From positions 2,728,001 through 2,792,000 of the forward strand of contig NZ_CP092365.1 of NCBI RefSeq assembly GCF_022370835.2: 64,000 nt of DNA, read 5' to 3'. Positions 27,719 to 37,013 of this stretch are shown piece by piece; position 1 is the stretch's first letter; each line of letters opens with the position of its first letter. Below the pieces are notes generated by a model. It ran no database searches, was not told the DNA's origin, and saw nothing but the letters and a program-made list of their open reading frames with translations. The position numbers and the translations under genes are program-made. This stretch comes from Mycolicibacillus parakoreensis (GTDB lineage: Bacteria > Actinomycetota > Actinomycetes > Mycobacteriales > Mycobacteriaceae).

Positions 27719-29863
27719 CTATCCGGAGCTGTCGTCGCCGAAACTGGGCATCTTGACGTCCGGCATCGTGACGTCCGGTTTCGCGGGCGCCTGCTGGACG
27801 GGGGCGGGTCGTTGCGGTGCCGGCTGCGGTTTCGGCGCCTGGGTGGGCACCTCGACCGGCTCCCGGGTGGGGGCCGGGCGCGGAGCCTGCTGGGTCGGCG
27901 CCTCGGTGGGCATCTCGACCGGGGACGGGGCGGGGGCCTCACTCGGAGCCGGGGCCGGTGTCTCGGCCGGGGCCTGCGTCACCGGCGCGCGGGACGCCTC
28001 GCTGGGCGCTTCGGTCGGCGCCGGCTTCTCGGTGGGCGCTTCGGTCGGCGCCGACTCCTCGCTGGGCGCCGGTTTCGTCGACGGCTTGTCGGTGGCGCTC
28101 TCCGGGGCGCTCGGGGTCGCCTCGGGGGCCTTCGGCTGCGAGCTCACCGCGGGAGGCTTGCCGGGGGTGGCCGACGGCGGCGGGGACTCCGAGGCGGTGT
28201 CCGGCGCGTCGACGGCGTCGGTGTCCGGCGCCGGCCGGTCTTCGCCGGGCCGGCTCTGCCCGGGCGTCGGCGTGGTCAGCGGCGGCTCGGTCGCCGGGCC
28301 CGACGGGCTCTGCGCCGGAGTCGGGGCCACATCGGGGAAGACCGGCGGGTTGTTCTGCTGCGGGGCGACCGGTGGGCCGGTGCCCACCAGGGTCGGTTTC
28401 AGGGCGTCGACGTCGGTGATCGGCGTACTCAGCGGGGACACCCCGGGGGTGTCGGCGGTGCTGGGCAGTTCGCTGATCTCGGTGACGCCGGACGGCAGCA
28501 GGGCGGATTTTCGTTCCGGGGTGACGGTGGCGGAGAACAGCTCCCGGGGAATGCTGGCGGTCACCGTGGCCGGGTCGAAGGAGGACGCGGCGTCGGTGCT
28601 CACCGTCGTCGCGGCCGGCGCAGCGAACAGGGCGCCCTGGGTCGGGCTGACCGCGACCACAGTGCCCAGGTCCGCCAGCGTCGGGCCCGCCACCCCGGCC
28701 ACCAGGTCGGTGAGCACGTTGGCCCCGACCACGGCGGCGGACTGCACGGTCGCCGGGACCAGGTTGCTCATGTAATAGAGCACCGCGATCGGGGTGAACA
28801 GGGAGAAATCCGGGATCAGCCGGGCCACCAGCAACTGAGCGTACGGGTCCACCGCGCCGGGAACCGGCTCCACCCCGGGCACCGGGGGCACCACGGCGGG
28901 CGCCGCCGGCAGCGGTGCGGCCGCGTCACGCACCCCGAACGTGCCGTCGGGATACATGTCGATGAGCGACCGGGCGCTGTGCACCGCGCTCGTCAGCGAT
29001 TTCGGCTCGAACGTCCGCACCGTCGGGCTCACCCCGGGGGGCGGCAGATGCTCGACGACCGTCCAGTTCTCCGCGTCGGGCTGCACACCCTGCCCCGGGC
29101 TGGTGGGGAAGTACTTTCCCGGAACGGCGTCGTCCTGGGTGCGGATCGCCTGCTGGCTGTTGACCGGTTTGACCCCGATCGCCACCCCGACGGCCAGCGC
29201 GGCGAAACCGACCACGACGGCCGCGGCCACGGTGCTGCCCAGCAGCAGCGCCCGGGGCCGCTGCGACGCGGCGGGCGCGCGGGCGGTGTCGAACGGCGTG
29301 AACTCATCGGCGCCCCCGACGGCGTCGAGATCGTCGAGATCGTCGAGATCGTCGAGATCGTCGCCCTCATCGACCTCGGAGTAGGCCAGCTGGTCGCCCT
29401 GCGGGCTCAGCGCCGTCATCGACACCTCGGCCGAATCGGCCGAATCGGGCGGGTCGGCCGGAATGACCGCGTCGGCCGGCACCGCCGGCGACAACCGGGT
29501 GGCGGCGGCGTCGCGGGCCACCGCGTGGGCGACGGCGGTGTCCGCACCGGTCGACAGCGCGGCGGCGGTACCCGGATCGGCGGGCGGCTCGGCGGTGACG
29601 CCCACCAACCCGGCGGCGGTGAGCGCCTGCACCAACCGGCCGGTCCGCTCCGTCGCGGTGCCGCTGACCCGGGTGGCGACCAGCCGATGGCCGGTGTCGG
29701 CGAGCGCCCGGTCGGTGGAGACCAGGGTCGACACCAGGGCGTCGATGTCCCCGTCGGCCACGGTGACCCGAGACTGATCGATCACCGTCGCCGCGGCTGC
29801 GGCGTCCACCAGCACGATCTGCGCATCGTCGTCGGTGACCGACACCCCCAGGGCGACATCCAT
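27719..29863 (-). CDS. Single-pass protein with a mycobacterial N-terminal domain and a long Pro-rich tail
   Basis: 714 residues. The cytosolic N-terminal domain (1-160, MDVALGVSVTDDDAQIVLVD) resembles mycobacterial conserved hypotheticals such as Rv0628c/Rv0874c (DUF7159, from memory), followed by an acidic DDL repeat (168-180). One membrane helix spans about 205-230. The extracellular part to about 480 is followed by roughly 230 residues dominated by Pro, Ala, Thr, Ser and Glu. This suggests a membrane-anchored envelope protein with a wall-spanning stalk. I prefer the ATG at 29863, with GGAGAGG upstream, over the GTG at 29872. It is transcribed with the polytopic protein gene downstream. 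Confidence 0.7.
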   Translation of the reverse strand: MDVALGVSVTDDDAQIVLVDAAAAATVIDQSRVTVADGDIDALVSTLVSTDRALADTGHRLVATRVSGTATERTGRLVQALTAAGLVGVTAEPPADPGTAAALSTGADTAVAHAVARDAAATRLSPAVPADAVIPADPPDSADSAEVSMTALSPQGDQLAYSEVDEGDDLDDLDDLDDLDAVGGADEFTPFDTARAPAASQRPRALLLGSTVAAAVVVGFAALAVGVAIGVKPVNSQQAIRTQDDAVPGKYFPTSPGQGVQPDAENWTVVEHLPPPGVSPTVRTFEPKSLTSAVHSARSLIDMYPDGTFGVRDAAAPLPAAPAVVPPVPGVEPVPGAVDPYAQLLVARLIPDFSLFTPIAVLYYMSNLVPATVQSAAVVGANVLTDLVAGVAGPTLADLGTVVAVSPTQGALFAAPAATTVSTDAASSFDPATVTASIPRELFSATVTPERKSALLPSGVTEISELPSTADTPGVSPLSTPITDVDALKPTLVGTGPPVAPQQNNPPVFPDVAPTPAQSPSGPATEPPLTTPTPGQSRPGEDRPAPDTDAVDAPDTASESPPPSATPGKPPAVSSQPKAPEATPSAPESATDKPSTKPAPSEESAPTEAPTEKPAPTEAPSEASRAPVTQAPAETPAPAPSEAPAPSPVEMPTEAPTQQAPRPAPTREPVEVPTQAPKPQPAPQRPAPVQQAPAKPDVTMPDVKMPSFGDDSSG
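29324..29359. repeat. Four tandem 9-bp units inside the Pro-rich protein gene
   Basis: The unit GTCGAGATC is repeated four times without change. It encodes the acidic DDL/LDD repeat at residues 168-180, just before the membrane helix. The length keeps frame, so copy number could vary between strains without disrupting the gene. Confidence 0.85.
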
Positions 29864-30226
29864 GTTGTCCACCTCTCCCCGTCGCGGTCGGCGACGGGGT
29901 GATCACCGGCCGCGCCACCGCCCAGTTTATTCATTGTCGTCGCCGCAACGGCGGGTGTTACCGATTGCGGCCCACCGACGCGCCGGCCCGGCGTCCGCAG
30001 AGCCGCCGGGCGCATTTCTCCCATCTGAGCGGGGAAAATAGTAGGATCGATGCAGCGTTGATCGCTACTCACCCGATCTGCCGATGCGGATTTCGCGCGT
30101 CGGCGCCGCTGCGGCGGTCGGTCCCGCACCGACTCGGCGGCCTGCCGCCGGATGGCTGCGCGACGGCCCGTACGGCGCCCCGGCCGGCGCCGCGGAGCCC
30201 GACCGCGCCAAGACGAAGGAGGAAAC
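29864..30226. other. 363-bp divergent intergenic region
   Basis: Lies between the leftward Pro-rich membrane protein gene and the rightward WXG100 gene. I see no gene. A TAGGAT element at about 30041-30046, preceded by an A-rich stretch, could be a -10 for the WXG100 gene, leaving a long leader of about 180 nt. Confidence 0.35.
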
Positions 30227-30496
30227 GTGACGGTTCATCCGCAGGACATCGAACAGGTTCGTCAACTCGCCACCCAGTTGCGTCTGCGTGCCGCCGCGCT
30301 GGAGGAGAACGTCTCGCAGGTGACGACCGCGATCCGCGCGGTGAACTGGACCGGCGCGGAGGCGAGCAAGTTCAAATCGGACTGGTTCGACACCCACCTG
30401 CCCGAGGCGCAGGCCGTGATCGCCACCATGCGGGCCGGCTCCGAGGCGGCCGCCGCCGACGCCGCCGAGGCGGCCACGCGGGTGCCGAGCCGCTGA
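30227..30496 (+). CDS. WXG100-family (ESAT-6-like) small protein
   Basis: An 89-residue helical-hairpin protein of the type VII secretion substrate class. Two helices flank the turn NWTGAEASKF (a WTG variant of WXG, near residue 43). The GTG at 30227 has a perfect AAGGAGGA ribosome site. Unlike ESX loci it stands alone, with no partner WXG100 gene, no Ecc genes and no YxxxD/E-like C-terminal signal that I can see. It may form homodimers. It diverges from the Pro-rich membrane protein gene. Confidence 0.75.
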   Translation: MTVHPQDIEQVRQLATQLRLRAAALEENVSQVTTAIRAVNWTGAEASKFKSDWFDTHLPEAQAVIATMRAGSEAAAADAAEAATRVPSR

Positions 30497-30540
30497 CCCG
30501 ACGGGCAGGGGACCGTCCTCGCGCGAGGACGATTTCACCG

Positions 30541-30613
30541 TGGAGCTAAGGGGACTCGAACCCCTGACCCCCACACTGCCAGTGTGGTGCGCTACCAGCT
30601 GCGCCATAGCCCC
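30541..30613 (-). tRNA. tRNA-Ala (GGC)
   Basis: A 73-nt cloverleaf on the minus strand. The acceptor stem GGGGCTA pairs with TAGCTCC (one G-U pair), with discriminator A. The anticodon loop CTGGCAG lies within a CACA/TGTG stem, giving anticodon GGC. The T arm is AGGGGTTCGAGTCCCCT. CCA is not encoded. Confidence 0.97.
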
Positions 30614-30666
30614 GAGTCGTGCCCATCGAAATTACACCACCGTCAATCCTGGTTCAAAACGGCTGG

Positions 30667-31932
30667 TCACGGCAGCTCTTCGGAGCCCCGTGACCGCAGC
30701 GGGCCCACCTCTTGCGGTTCGGGGACACCGCGGCGGGTCTCCGGGGCGAGCACCCAGCCCAGCGCGGCCACCAGGAAGATGATCCCGCTGATGGTGAAGC
30801 TCGTCTCGAAACTCCACCGCTCGGCGACCTGCCCGATCGCCAGCGACCCGGTGATCACCCCCAGGTCGGCCATCATCTGAAAGGTGGCCACCGCTGTACC
30901 GGAACGCACCTCGTTGCCCAGGATGTCGGCGATGGCGGCCTGTTGCGGGGCGCTGAACATTCCCGACGCCGCCCCGGTGAGGTAGGCGGCCAACAGAAAC
31001 AACGGCAGCGACGTGACCACCCCGATCAGAATCGTCGACACTCCGGCGGCGGCCAGCCCGACGATCAGCGGGTAGCGCCGCCCGGTGCGATCCGAGAGGT
31101 ACCCGGCCGGGATGACCGCCGAGACGTTGCCGGCCGCGATGGTGGCCAGCGCCACCCCGGCCATGCCCGGCCCGCGGCCCAGCACCTCGGTGACGAACAG
31201 GGGCACCAGCGCGATCCGCAGCCCCAGCACCGACCATCCGGTGGCGAAATTAGACAGCAGCGCCGACCGGTACGCCCGGTGTTGCAGCGCCTCGCGCACC
31301 GTCACCGTGGGCACGCCGGTGTCACCGACCGGGGTGGCAAGCGGTGAATGTCGCAGGTTGACGAAGACCACCAGCGCCGCCGAGAGCACTGCGGCGCCGT
31401 AGATGATGAACGGTGCGGCCAGACCCAGACCCGCGGTGAGGCTGCCCAATACCGGCCCGCCGATCGATCCGACCAAAAACGCGGTGGTGAACATCCCCGC
31501 GATGCGGCCACGGGCGTTCGGAGGGCTGATCCGGATCATCAGCCCCAGTGAGGAGATGAAGAACATCGTCGAGCCCACCCCACCGATCGCCCGGAACAGC
31601 AGGAGTTGCCAATAGCTTTGCGCGATCGCACACGCCGCGGTCGAGACCGCCACGATCAGCAGCCCGCTGACATAGACCCGCCGTTCGCCGAGCCGCTGCA
31701 CCAACATGCCACTGACGGGGGCGAACATCAGCCGCATCAACGCGAACGCCGTGATGACGAACGTGGTGGCGCCGATACTGACCCCGAAATGGCGTGCGTA
31801 GGACGGCAGCACCGGCGAGACCACGCCGTAGCCCAGCGCGATGATGACATTCGCCGAGATCAGCACCCAGATTTCGCTGGGCAGGCGCTGCCGGCGCACG
31901 GCGCCGGAGCGGCCTCGGAGCACAGAAGTCAC
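30667..31932 (-). CDS. Major facilitator superfamily exporter
   Basis: A 421-residue inner-membrane transporter with about 12 hydrophobic segments, starting at residues 19-40 (IWVLISANVIIALGYGVV). The drug-efflux-type loop VQRLGERRVYVSG is between helices 2 and 3, and a second, SDRTGRRYPLIVG, is in the C-terminal half. Likely a drug/proton antiporter; the substrate is unknown. The GTG start overlaps the pgm stop by 4 nt (GTGA), so it is translated together with phosphoglucomutase, although no functional link is obvious. Confidence 0.85.
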   Translation of the reverse strand: MTSVLRGRSGAVRRQRLPSEIWVLISANVIIALGYGVVSPVLPSYARHFGVSIGATTFVITAFALMRLMFAPVSGMLVQRLGERRVYVSGLLIVAVSTAACAIAQSYWQLLLFRAIGGVGSTMFFISSLGLMIRISPPNARGRIAGMFTTAFLVGSIGGPVLGSLTAGLGLAAPFIIYGAAVLSAALVVFVNLRHSPLATPVGDTGVPTVTVREALQHRAYRSALLSNFATGWSVLGLRIALVPLFVTEVLGRGPGMAGVALATIAAGNVSAVIPAGYLSDRTGRRYPLIVGLAAAGVSTILIGVVTSLPLFLLAAYLTGAASGMFSAPQQAAIADILGNEVRSGTAVATFQMMADLGVITGSLAIGQVAERWSFETSFTISGIIFLVAALGWVLAPETRRGVPEPQEVGPLRSRGSEELP

Positions 31933-33572
31933 CCGATAACCCTATTCACCACTTCCTGCGCCGCCTCCTGCACCCGCTCCAGATGGTCGGCACCGAGGAA
32001 CGATTCCGCGTAGATCTTGTACACATCCTCGGTGCCCGAGGGGCGGGCGGCGAACCAGGCGTTGGCGGTGGTGACCTTCAATCCGCCCAACGGAGCACCG
32101 TTGCCGGGAGCGGTGGTCAAGGTGGCGGTGATGGGCTCTCCGGCCAACTGCTCGGCACCGACCTGATCGGCGGAGAGCCGGGCCAGTTTGGCTTTCTGTT
32201 CCCGATCGGCGGGGGCGTTGACCCGCGCGTAGACCGGGTCACCATAACGTTCGGTGAGTGCGCGATAGTGTTGTGACGGACTGGTTTCGGTGACCGCAAG
32301 AATCTCGGCTGCCAGCAGCGCACAGACGATGCCGTCCTTGTCGGTGGTCCATACCGTGCCGTCACGGCGCAGAAAGACCGCTCCGGCCGATTCCTCCCCG
32401 CCGAATCCGATTGAGGCGTCGAGTAATCCGTCGACGAACCATTTGAAACCCACCGGGACCTCCCGCAGTTCCCGACCGATCCCGGCCACCACCCGGTCGA
32501 TGATCGATGAGCTGACCGCCGTCTTGCCGACCGCCAGGGTCGCCGGCCAGTCGCGACGGTGGGTGAACAGGTAGTCGATGGCCACGGCCAGAACGTGATT
32601 GGGGTTCATCAGCCCGGCATCGGGGGTGACGATGCCGTGCCGATCGGCGTCGGCGTCGTTGCCGGTGGCGATCTGGTAACGGTTCCGATGGGCGATGAGC
32701 GAGGCCATCGCATCCGGTGAGCTGCAATCCATCCGGATCTGACCGTCGGTGTCCAGCGTCATGAACCGCCACGTGGCATCGACCTGGGGATTGACGACCC
32801 GCAGGTCCAACCGGTGCCGTTCGGCGATCGCCGCCCAGTAGTCAACGCTGGCTCCGCCCATCGGATCGGCACCGATGGTCACCCCGACGTCGCGGATCGC
32901 TTGCAGATCAACGATGTTCGGAAGATCGTCAACATAGCTGCCCAGAAAATCGCGCCGCTCGGCGGCGGCCAACGCCCGGGCCACCGGCATCCGTTTCACC
33001 GCGGTGCAGCCGTCACGCAGAATGGCGTTGGCGCGCCGGGCGATCGCGCCGGTCGCCTCGGTGTCGGCGGGGCCCCCGTGCGGGGGGTTGTATTTGAAGC
33101 CGCCGTCTCGGGGCGGGTTGTGCGAAGGGGTGACCACGATTCCGTCGGCACGTGACGCGCCGTCGCGCCCGGCGCGGCGGTTGTGGGTCAAGATGGCGTG
33201 GCTGATCGCCGGTGTCGGGGTGTACCGCCCGTTTGCCTCGATCACGGTGGCCACCCCGTTGGCGGCCAACACCTCCAACGCCGAGACCCAGGCCGGCTCC
33301 GACAACCCGTGGGTGTCGCGACCGAGAAACAACGGTCCGGTGATCCCTGCTGCGGCGCGGTACTCCACGATGGCCTGGGTGATCGCCCAGATGTGGGACT
33401 GGTTGAATGCGCCGTCGAGTGCGGAGCCCCGGTGCCCGGAGGTGCCGAACGACACCTGTTGATCGGGATCGGCGACGTCGGGCTCCCTGGTGTAATAGCA
33501 CGTCACCAGGTGGGACAGGTCGACGAGATCATCGGGTGCAGCCGGTTGGCCGGCGCGCGGATGGACCACCAT
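31929..33572 (-). CDS. pgm: Phosphoglucomutase
   Basis: Interconverts glucose 1-phosphate and glucose 6-phosphate for glycogen, trehalose and cell-wall sugar synthesis. 547 residues from the ATG at 33572, the same length as M. tuberculosis PgmA (Rv3068c). The N-terminal [13 protein letters not shown], the phosphoserine loop [13 protein letters not shown], the metal loop [12 protein letters not shown] and the sugar loop [10 protein letters not shown] are all visible. The C-terminal phosphate-binding [12 protein letters not shown] is also intact. It is divergent from crcB, as in M. tuberculosis. Confidence 0.95.
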   Translation of the reverse strand: MVVHPRAGQPAAPDDLVDLSHLVTCYYTREPDVADPDQQVSFGTSGHRGSALDGAFNQSHIWAITQAIVEYRAAAGITGPLFLGRDTHGLSEPAWVSALEVLAANGVATVIEANGRYTPTPAISHAILTHNRRAGRDGASRADGIVVTPSHNPPRDGGFKYNPPHGGPADTEATGAIARRANAILRDGCTAVKRMPVARALAAAERRDFLGSYVDDLPNIVDLQAIRDVGVTIGADPMGGASVDYWAAIAERHRLDLRVVNPQVDATWRFMTLDTDGQIRMDCSSPDAMASLIAHRNRYQIATGNDADADRHGIVTPDAGLMNPNHVLAVAIDYLFTHRRDWPATLAVGKTAVSSSIIDRVVAGIGRELREVPVGFKWFVDGLLDASIGFGGEESAGAVFLRRDGTVWTTDKDGIVCALLAAEILAVTETSPSQHYRALTERYGDPVYARVNAPADREQKAKLARLSADQVGAEQLAGEPITATLTTAPGNGAPLGGLKVTTANAWFAARPSGTEDVYKIYAESFLGADHLERVQEAAQEVVNRVIG

Positions 33573-33633
33573 GGTTTCATTCTGCGACACACCCGGGTGT
33601 GAGCGGGCGAGACGAGCGAATGGAAGGCGACCA

Positions 33634-34032
33634 GTGCGGGGACAGGACCGACGCGAGTTGGCCGCGGTGTTCGCCGGCGGGGCCCTGGGGGCCACCGCGC
33701 GCGCCGTGCTGGAGACCGTCGTCGACCCCGACCCCACCCGCTGGCCGTGGCCGACGTTCTCGGTCAACATCGTCGGCGCACTGCTGCTCGGGTATGTCAC
33801 CACCCGGCTGTTGGAACGGCTGCCGGTGTCGACCTACCGTCGGCCGCTGCTGGGTACCGGGCTCTGCGGCGGGCTGACGACGTTCTCCACCATGCAGGTG
33901 GAGACGCTGCACATGCTCGAACACCGCCAGTGGGCGCTGGCCGCGGGCTATGTGGCGGCCTCGGTGGCCGCCGGGTTGACCGCGGTGCATCTGGCCACCG
34001 TGGTGGTGCGGCGGGCGCGGGTGCGGCGATGA
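33634..34032 (+). CDS. crcB: Fluoride channel CrcB/Fluc, first subunit
   Basis: A 132-residue, four-helix membrane protein that exports fluoride. Signature segments are [30 protein letters not shown] and [20 protein letters not shown] at 33634 with GGAAGG upstream gives the length of Rv3069. It overlaps the second crcB by ATGA; the two probably form a heterodimer of opposite topology. I see no fluoride riboswitch in the 61 bp upstream. Confidence 0.9.
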   Translation: MRGQDRRELAAVFAGGALGATARAVLETVVDPDPTRWPWPTFSVNIVGALLLGYVTTRLLERLPVSTYRRPLLGTGLCGGLTTFSTMQVETLHMLEHRQWALAAGYVAASVAAGLTAVHLATVVVRRARVRR

Positions 34033-34388
34033 TGCTGTGGGCGGGGGTGGTGCTGGCCGGCGGGGTCGGCGCGGTGCTGCGTTTTCTGGTCGACCGGGCG
34101 GTGGCGCGCCGGCTGGCGCGTGGGTTCCCGTTCGGCACGCTGGTGGTCAACCTCACCGGCTCGGTGGTGTTGGGCCTGCTCAGCGGGTTGGCGTTGAGCC
34201 CGCAGTGGGGCTTGCTGGTCGGCACCGCGCTGGTGGGTTCCTACACCACGTTCTCCACCTGGATGCTGGAGACCCAGCGCCTCGCCGAGGAACACCAACG
34301 GCTCCCGGCGGGCGCCAACATCGTGGTCGGCGTCGTACTCGGGCTGGCCGCCGCGCTGCTGGGCCAGGCCCTCGGCGGGCGGCTGTGA
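34029..34388 (+). CDS. crcB: Fluoride channel CrcB/Fluc, second subunit
   Basis: A 119-residue partner of the preceding subunit with the same motifs: [31 protein letters not shown] and [17 protein letters not shown], the last containing the pore Thr/Phe/Ser cluster. The ATG lies inside the stop of the first subunit (4-nt overlap). Equivalent to Rv3070. Confidence 0.9.
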   Translation: MMLWAGVVLAGGVGAVLRFLVDRAVARRLARGFPFGTLVVNLTGSVVLGLLSGLALSPQWGLLVGTALVGSYTTFSTWMLETQRLAEEHQRLPAGANIVVGVVLGLAAALLGQALGGRL

Positions 34389-34520
34389 GGTGGGTCGCAG
34401 TCGTCGCGGCCGGGAAGACCGGCGCCCGGCGGGCGGGTTGTTGCTCACAGGGCGCGAATGCAGGGCCCGACCCCACCGTCGCGGTTGTGGTCGGCCCACC
34501 GGCGGGAGGCGGGGCTGACG

Positions 34521-35030
34521 ATGTCGACATCCAGTGCGGGTGACCGGCTGCCGGGATGGCTGCAGCGGCTGTGGGCCCGGCGCGGCGCCGTCGCGCCGTT
34601 CGCGGCGTCCGGTGCGCTCAGCGTGGTGACCGGCGGCATCGTGGCCGCGGCGATCGCCGCGCCCACCCCCACCCGCCACGGGGTCTGGGCGGTGGCTTAC
34701 CTGATCCTGGTGGTCGGCGTGTGCCAGATCGCTCTCGGCGCGGGCCAGGCGCTGCTGGCCGCGGCCCCGCCGACCCCTCGGGCGGTCGGGGCCACCGCCG
34801 TGGTGTTCAACCTGGCGAACCTGGGCGTGCTGGCCGGGGTGCTCACCGACCGGGTCGCGGTGCTCAACGCCGGGTCGGTGCTGCTGCTGGTCGCGCTGGT
34901 GCTGTTTCTGATCGGGGTGCACCGCAGTGACCGCCGGGGGTGGGTGCTGCACCTCTACCGGTGGGTGGTCACGGTGCTGGTGATCAGCATCCCGATCGGG
35001 TTGGTCATCACGACCGTCGGTGCGTCCTGA
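34521..35030 (+). CDS. Small polytopic membrane protein, unknown function
   Basis: 169 residues with four or five hydrophobic segments from about residue 28 to 165 and an N-terminal basic stretch (LPGWLQRLWARRG). The ATG at 34521 (MSTSSAGD) seems best; the frame is open to 34458. It follows crcB by 132 bp on the same strand and ends flush against the convergent DUF488 gene (adjacent bases 35030/35031). No family recognised. Confidence 0.65.
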   Translation: MSTSSAGDRLPGWLQRLWARRGAVAPFAASGALSVVTGGIVAAAIAAPTPTRHGVWAVAYLILVVGVCQIALGAGQALLAAAPPTPRAVGATAVVFNLANLGVLAGVLTDRVAVLNAGSVLLLVALVLFLIGVHRSDRRGWVLHLYRWVVTVLVISIPIGLVITTVGAS

Positions 35031-35396
35031 TCAGCCGGTGTTGAGCAGCCGGGCCAGCACGGCGGCCTGACTGCCGTGCAGGTCGCGGGTGGCGGTGACC
35101 AGCGTGACCGTCTTGCCCCGGGTTCTCTCACGAAGTTCGGTGAACGCCGCCTGCCCCTCGGCGCTCTGCAGTTCGCGTTCGTAGCGGCGCGCGAACTCCG
35201 CGAACCGGTCCGGTTGGTGGTTGTACCAGCGCCGCAAGTCGTTCGACGGCGCCGCGTTTTTGAACCAGTGACCGACCCGGGGGTCGTCTTTGCGGAACCC
35301 GCGCGGCCACACCCGATCCACCAGAATCCGTTCCCCGTCCTCGGGGCGGGCATCGTCGTAGACCCGCGCGATCCGAACCGTCTGGGCGGCGCTCAT
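35031..35396 (-). CDS. DUF488 family protein (Rv3073c-like)
   Basis: A 121-residue cytosolic protein with the full DUF488 signature: RIARVYDD, LVDRVWPRGFRKDD, RVGHWFKNAAPSNDLRRWY split around APSNDLR, and TLVTATRDLHGSQAAVLARLL. Biochemical function is not established. ATG at 35396, with a GTG one codon before it. Same neighbourhood order as M. tuberculosis (crcB pair, then Rv3073c). Confidence 0.85.
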   Translation of the reverse strand: MSAAQTVRIARVYDDARPEDGERILVDRVWPRGFRKDDPRVGHWFKNAAPSNDLRRWYNHQPDRFAEFARRYERELQSAEGQAAFTELRERTRGKTVTLVTATRDLHGSQAAVLARLLNTG

Positions 35397-35456
35397 CACC
35401 GCAGTTTAGTCCGCTCTGCCCCCCGGCGGCGATCGGCGCCCGCCGCGCGGACCCGC

Positions 35457-36935
35457 TCAGCCCGGCGCCCCCGGCGCCAGGACCGGCAGGTCGGTCGGGG
35501 CTCCGCTTTGCGCCAGATCCAGCAGCGCGTCGACGTCGAGGTGGGTCTCGACCAGGTCGGCCAGCACCTCCAGGCGGCGTTCCCGGGCGGCGGCGAACGA
35601 CACCGCGGCGCCGGCCAGTCCCACCGTCTCACGCAGCAGCGCGCCCCGAAACGCGTCGCCCTCCAGACAGCCGTGCCACATGGTGCCCAGCACCGCTCCG
35701 CGGCGCGCGCCGCCGGGGAACTCCGTCGTCTTCTCCCCGACGCGCACCCGGCCGTGGTAGATCTCGTAGCCGCCGACCGGGACTCCCAGCCCGGTGCCGC
35801 ACGGCAGTCCCAGCGTCTTGGCCGCGGTGAAGGTGGTGCTCACATCCAGCAGGCCGAGACCGGGCACCGTCGTCGCCGGGCCCTCCACCGCATCGGGGTC
35901 GGCGATGCGGGTGCCCAACATCTGGAAGCCGCCGCAGATGCCGAGCACGGGTCGGCCCGCCGCGGCGTGCGCGGCGATCGCGGCATCGAGACCGCGGGAA
36001 CGCAGCCATGCCAGGTCGGCGATGGTGGCGCGGGTGCCGGGCAGCACGACGAGTTCGGCGTCGGCCAGGGCTCGCGGCTCGGAGACGAACACCACGTCGA
36101 GGTCGGGCTCGAGGCCGAGGGCGTCGACGTCGGTGAAATTGCTGATCCGCGGCAGCCGCACCACCGCGACCCGCCGGGCGCCGCGCTGCGCGGTGCGCCG
36201 GGCCCCCAGGTCCAACGCGTCCTCGGAGTCCAGCCACAGGTCCGGATGCCAGGGCAGGGTGCCGAAGACCCGCCGGCCGGTGGCCCGGTGGATCCCGGTC
36301 AGCGCCGGCTGCAGCAGGGCCGGTTCGCCACGGAACTTGTTGACGATGAACCCGGTCATCAGCGCCTGGTCGGCGGCGTCGAGTAGCGCGACGGTGCCGA
36401 AGAACGCGGCGAACACCCCGCCCCGGTCGATGTCGCCGACCACCACCGTCGGCAGCCCGGCGTGGCGGGCCAGGCCCATGTTGACGTAGTCGCCGTCGCG
36501 CAGGTTGATCTCGGTGGGGCTGCCCGCTCCCTCGGCGACGATGACGTCGTAGCGCCCGGCCAGATCGTCGTAGGCGTCGTGGGCGGCCGCGGCGAGGCTC
36601 CGGCGGCCCGTGCGCCACTCGGTGGCCGACAGCGCCCCGGCCGGGCGCCCCCCCAGCACCACGTGGCTGCGCCGATCCGAGCCCGGTTTGAGCAGCACCG
36701 GGTTCATCGCGACCTCCGCGGTGGCGCGGGCCGCCTGGGCCTGGATCCACTGGGCGCGGCCGATCTCGCCGGCGCGCCCGTCGGCGTCGAGGCAGACCAT
36801 CGAGTTGTTCGACATGTTCTGCGCCTTGTAGGGCGCCACCCGCACGCCGCGCCGGGCCAACGCCCGGCACAGCCCCGTGGTCACCACGGTTTTCCCGGCG
36901 TCACTGGTGGTGCCGGCGATCAGCAGTCCCGCCAT
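35457..36935 (-). CDS. cobQ: Cobyric acid synthase CobQ
   Basis: A 492-residue glutamine-dependent amidotransferase that amidates four carboxylates of adenosylcobyrinic acid a,c-diamide in cobalamin synthesis. The N-terminal dethiobiotin-synthetase-like ATPase has GTTSDAGKT at 8-16 and YKAQNMSNNS at about 36-45. The C-terminal class I glutaminase domain has the nucleophile Cys in GICGGFQMLG near residue 333, and later WHGCLEGDAFR with the catalytic His. It stands alone here without other cob genes (Rv0255c in M. tuberculosis is elsewhere). Confidence 0.93.
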   Translation of the reverse strand: MAGLLIAGTTSDAGKTVVTTGLCRALARRGVRVAPYKAQNMSNNSMVCLDADGRAGEIGRAQWIQAQAARATAEVAMNPVLLKPGSDRRSHVVLGGRPAGALSATEWRTGRRSLAAAAHDAYDDLAGRYDVIVAEGAGSPTEINLRDGDYVNMGLARHAGLPTVVVGDIDRGGVFAAFFGTVALLDAADQALMTGFIVNKFRGEPALLQPALTGIHRATGRRVFGTLPWHPDLWLDSEDALDLGARRTAQRGARRVAVVRLPRISNFTDVDALGLEPDLDVVFVSEPRALADAELVVLPGTRATIADLAWLRSRGLDAAIAAHAAAGRPVLGICGGFQMLGTRIADPDAVEGPATTVPGLGLLDVSTTFTAAKTLGLPCGTGLGVPVGGYEIYHGRVRVGEKTTEFPGGARRGAVLGTMWHGCLEGDAFRGALLRETVGLAGAAVSFAAARERRLEVLADLVETHLDVDALLDLAQSGAPTDLPVLAPGAPG

Positions 36936-37013
36936 CGGTGCCTCCTCACGGCCAACACAACCATGGCCGCCGCCGGCGCCGACCGCCCGGTGCGGCGGTG
37001 GCGGGCCCGGCGA

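Noticed and set aside
33573..33633. Fluoride riboswitch before crcB
   Set aside because: Only 61 bp separate pgm and crcB and I could not find the conserved fluoride aptamer pseudoknot.
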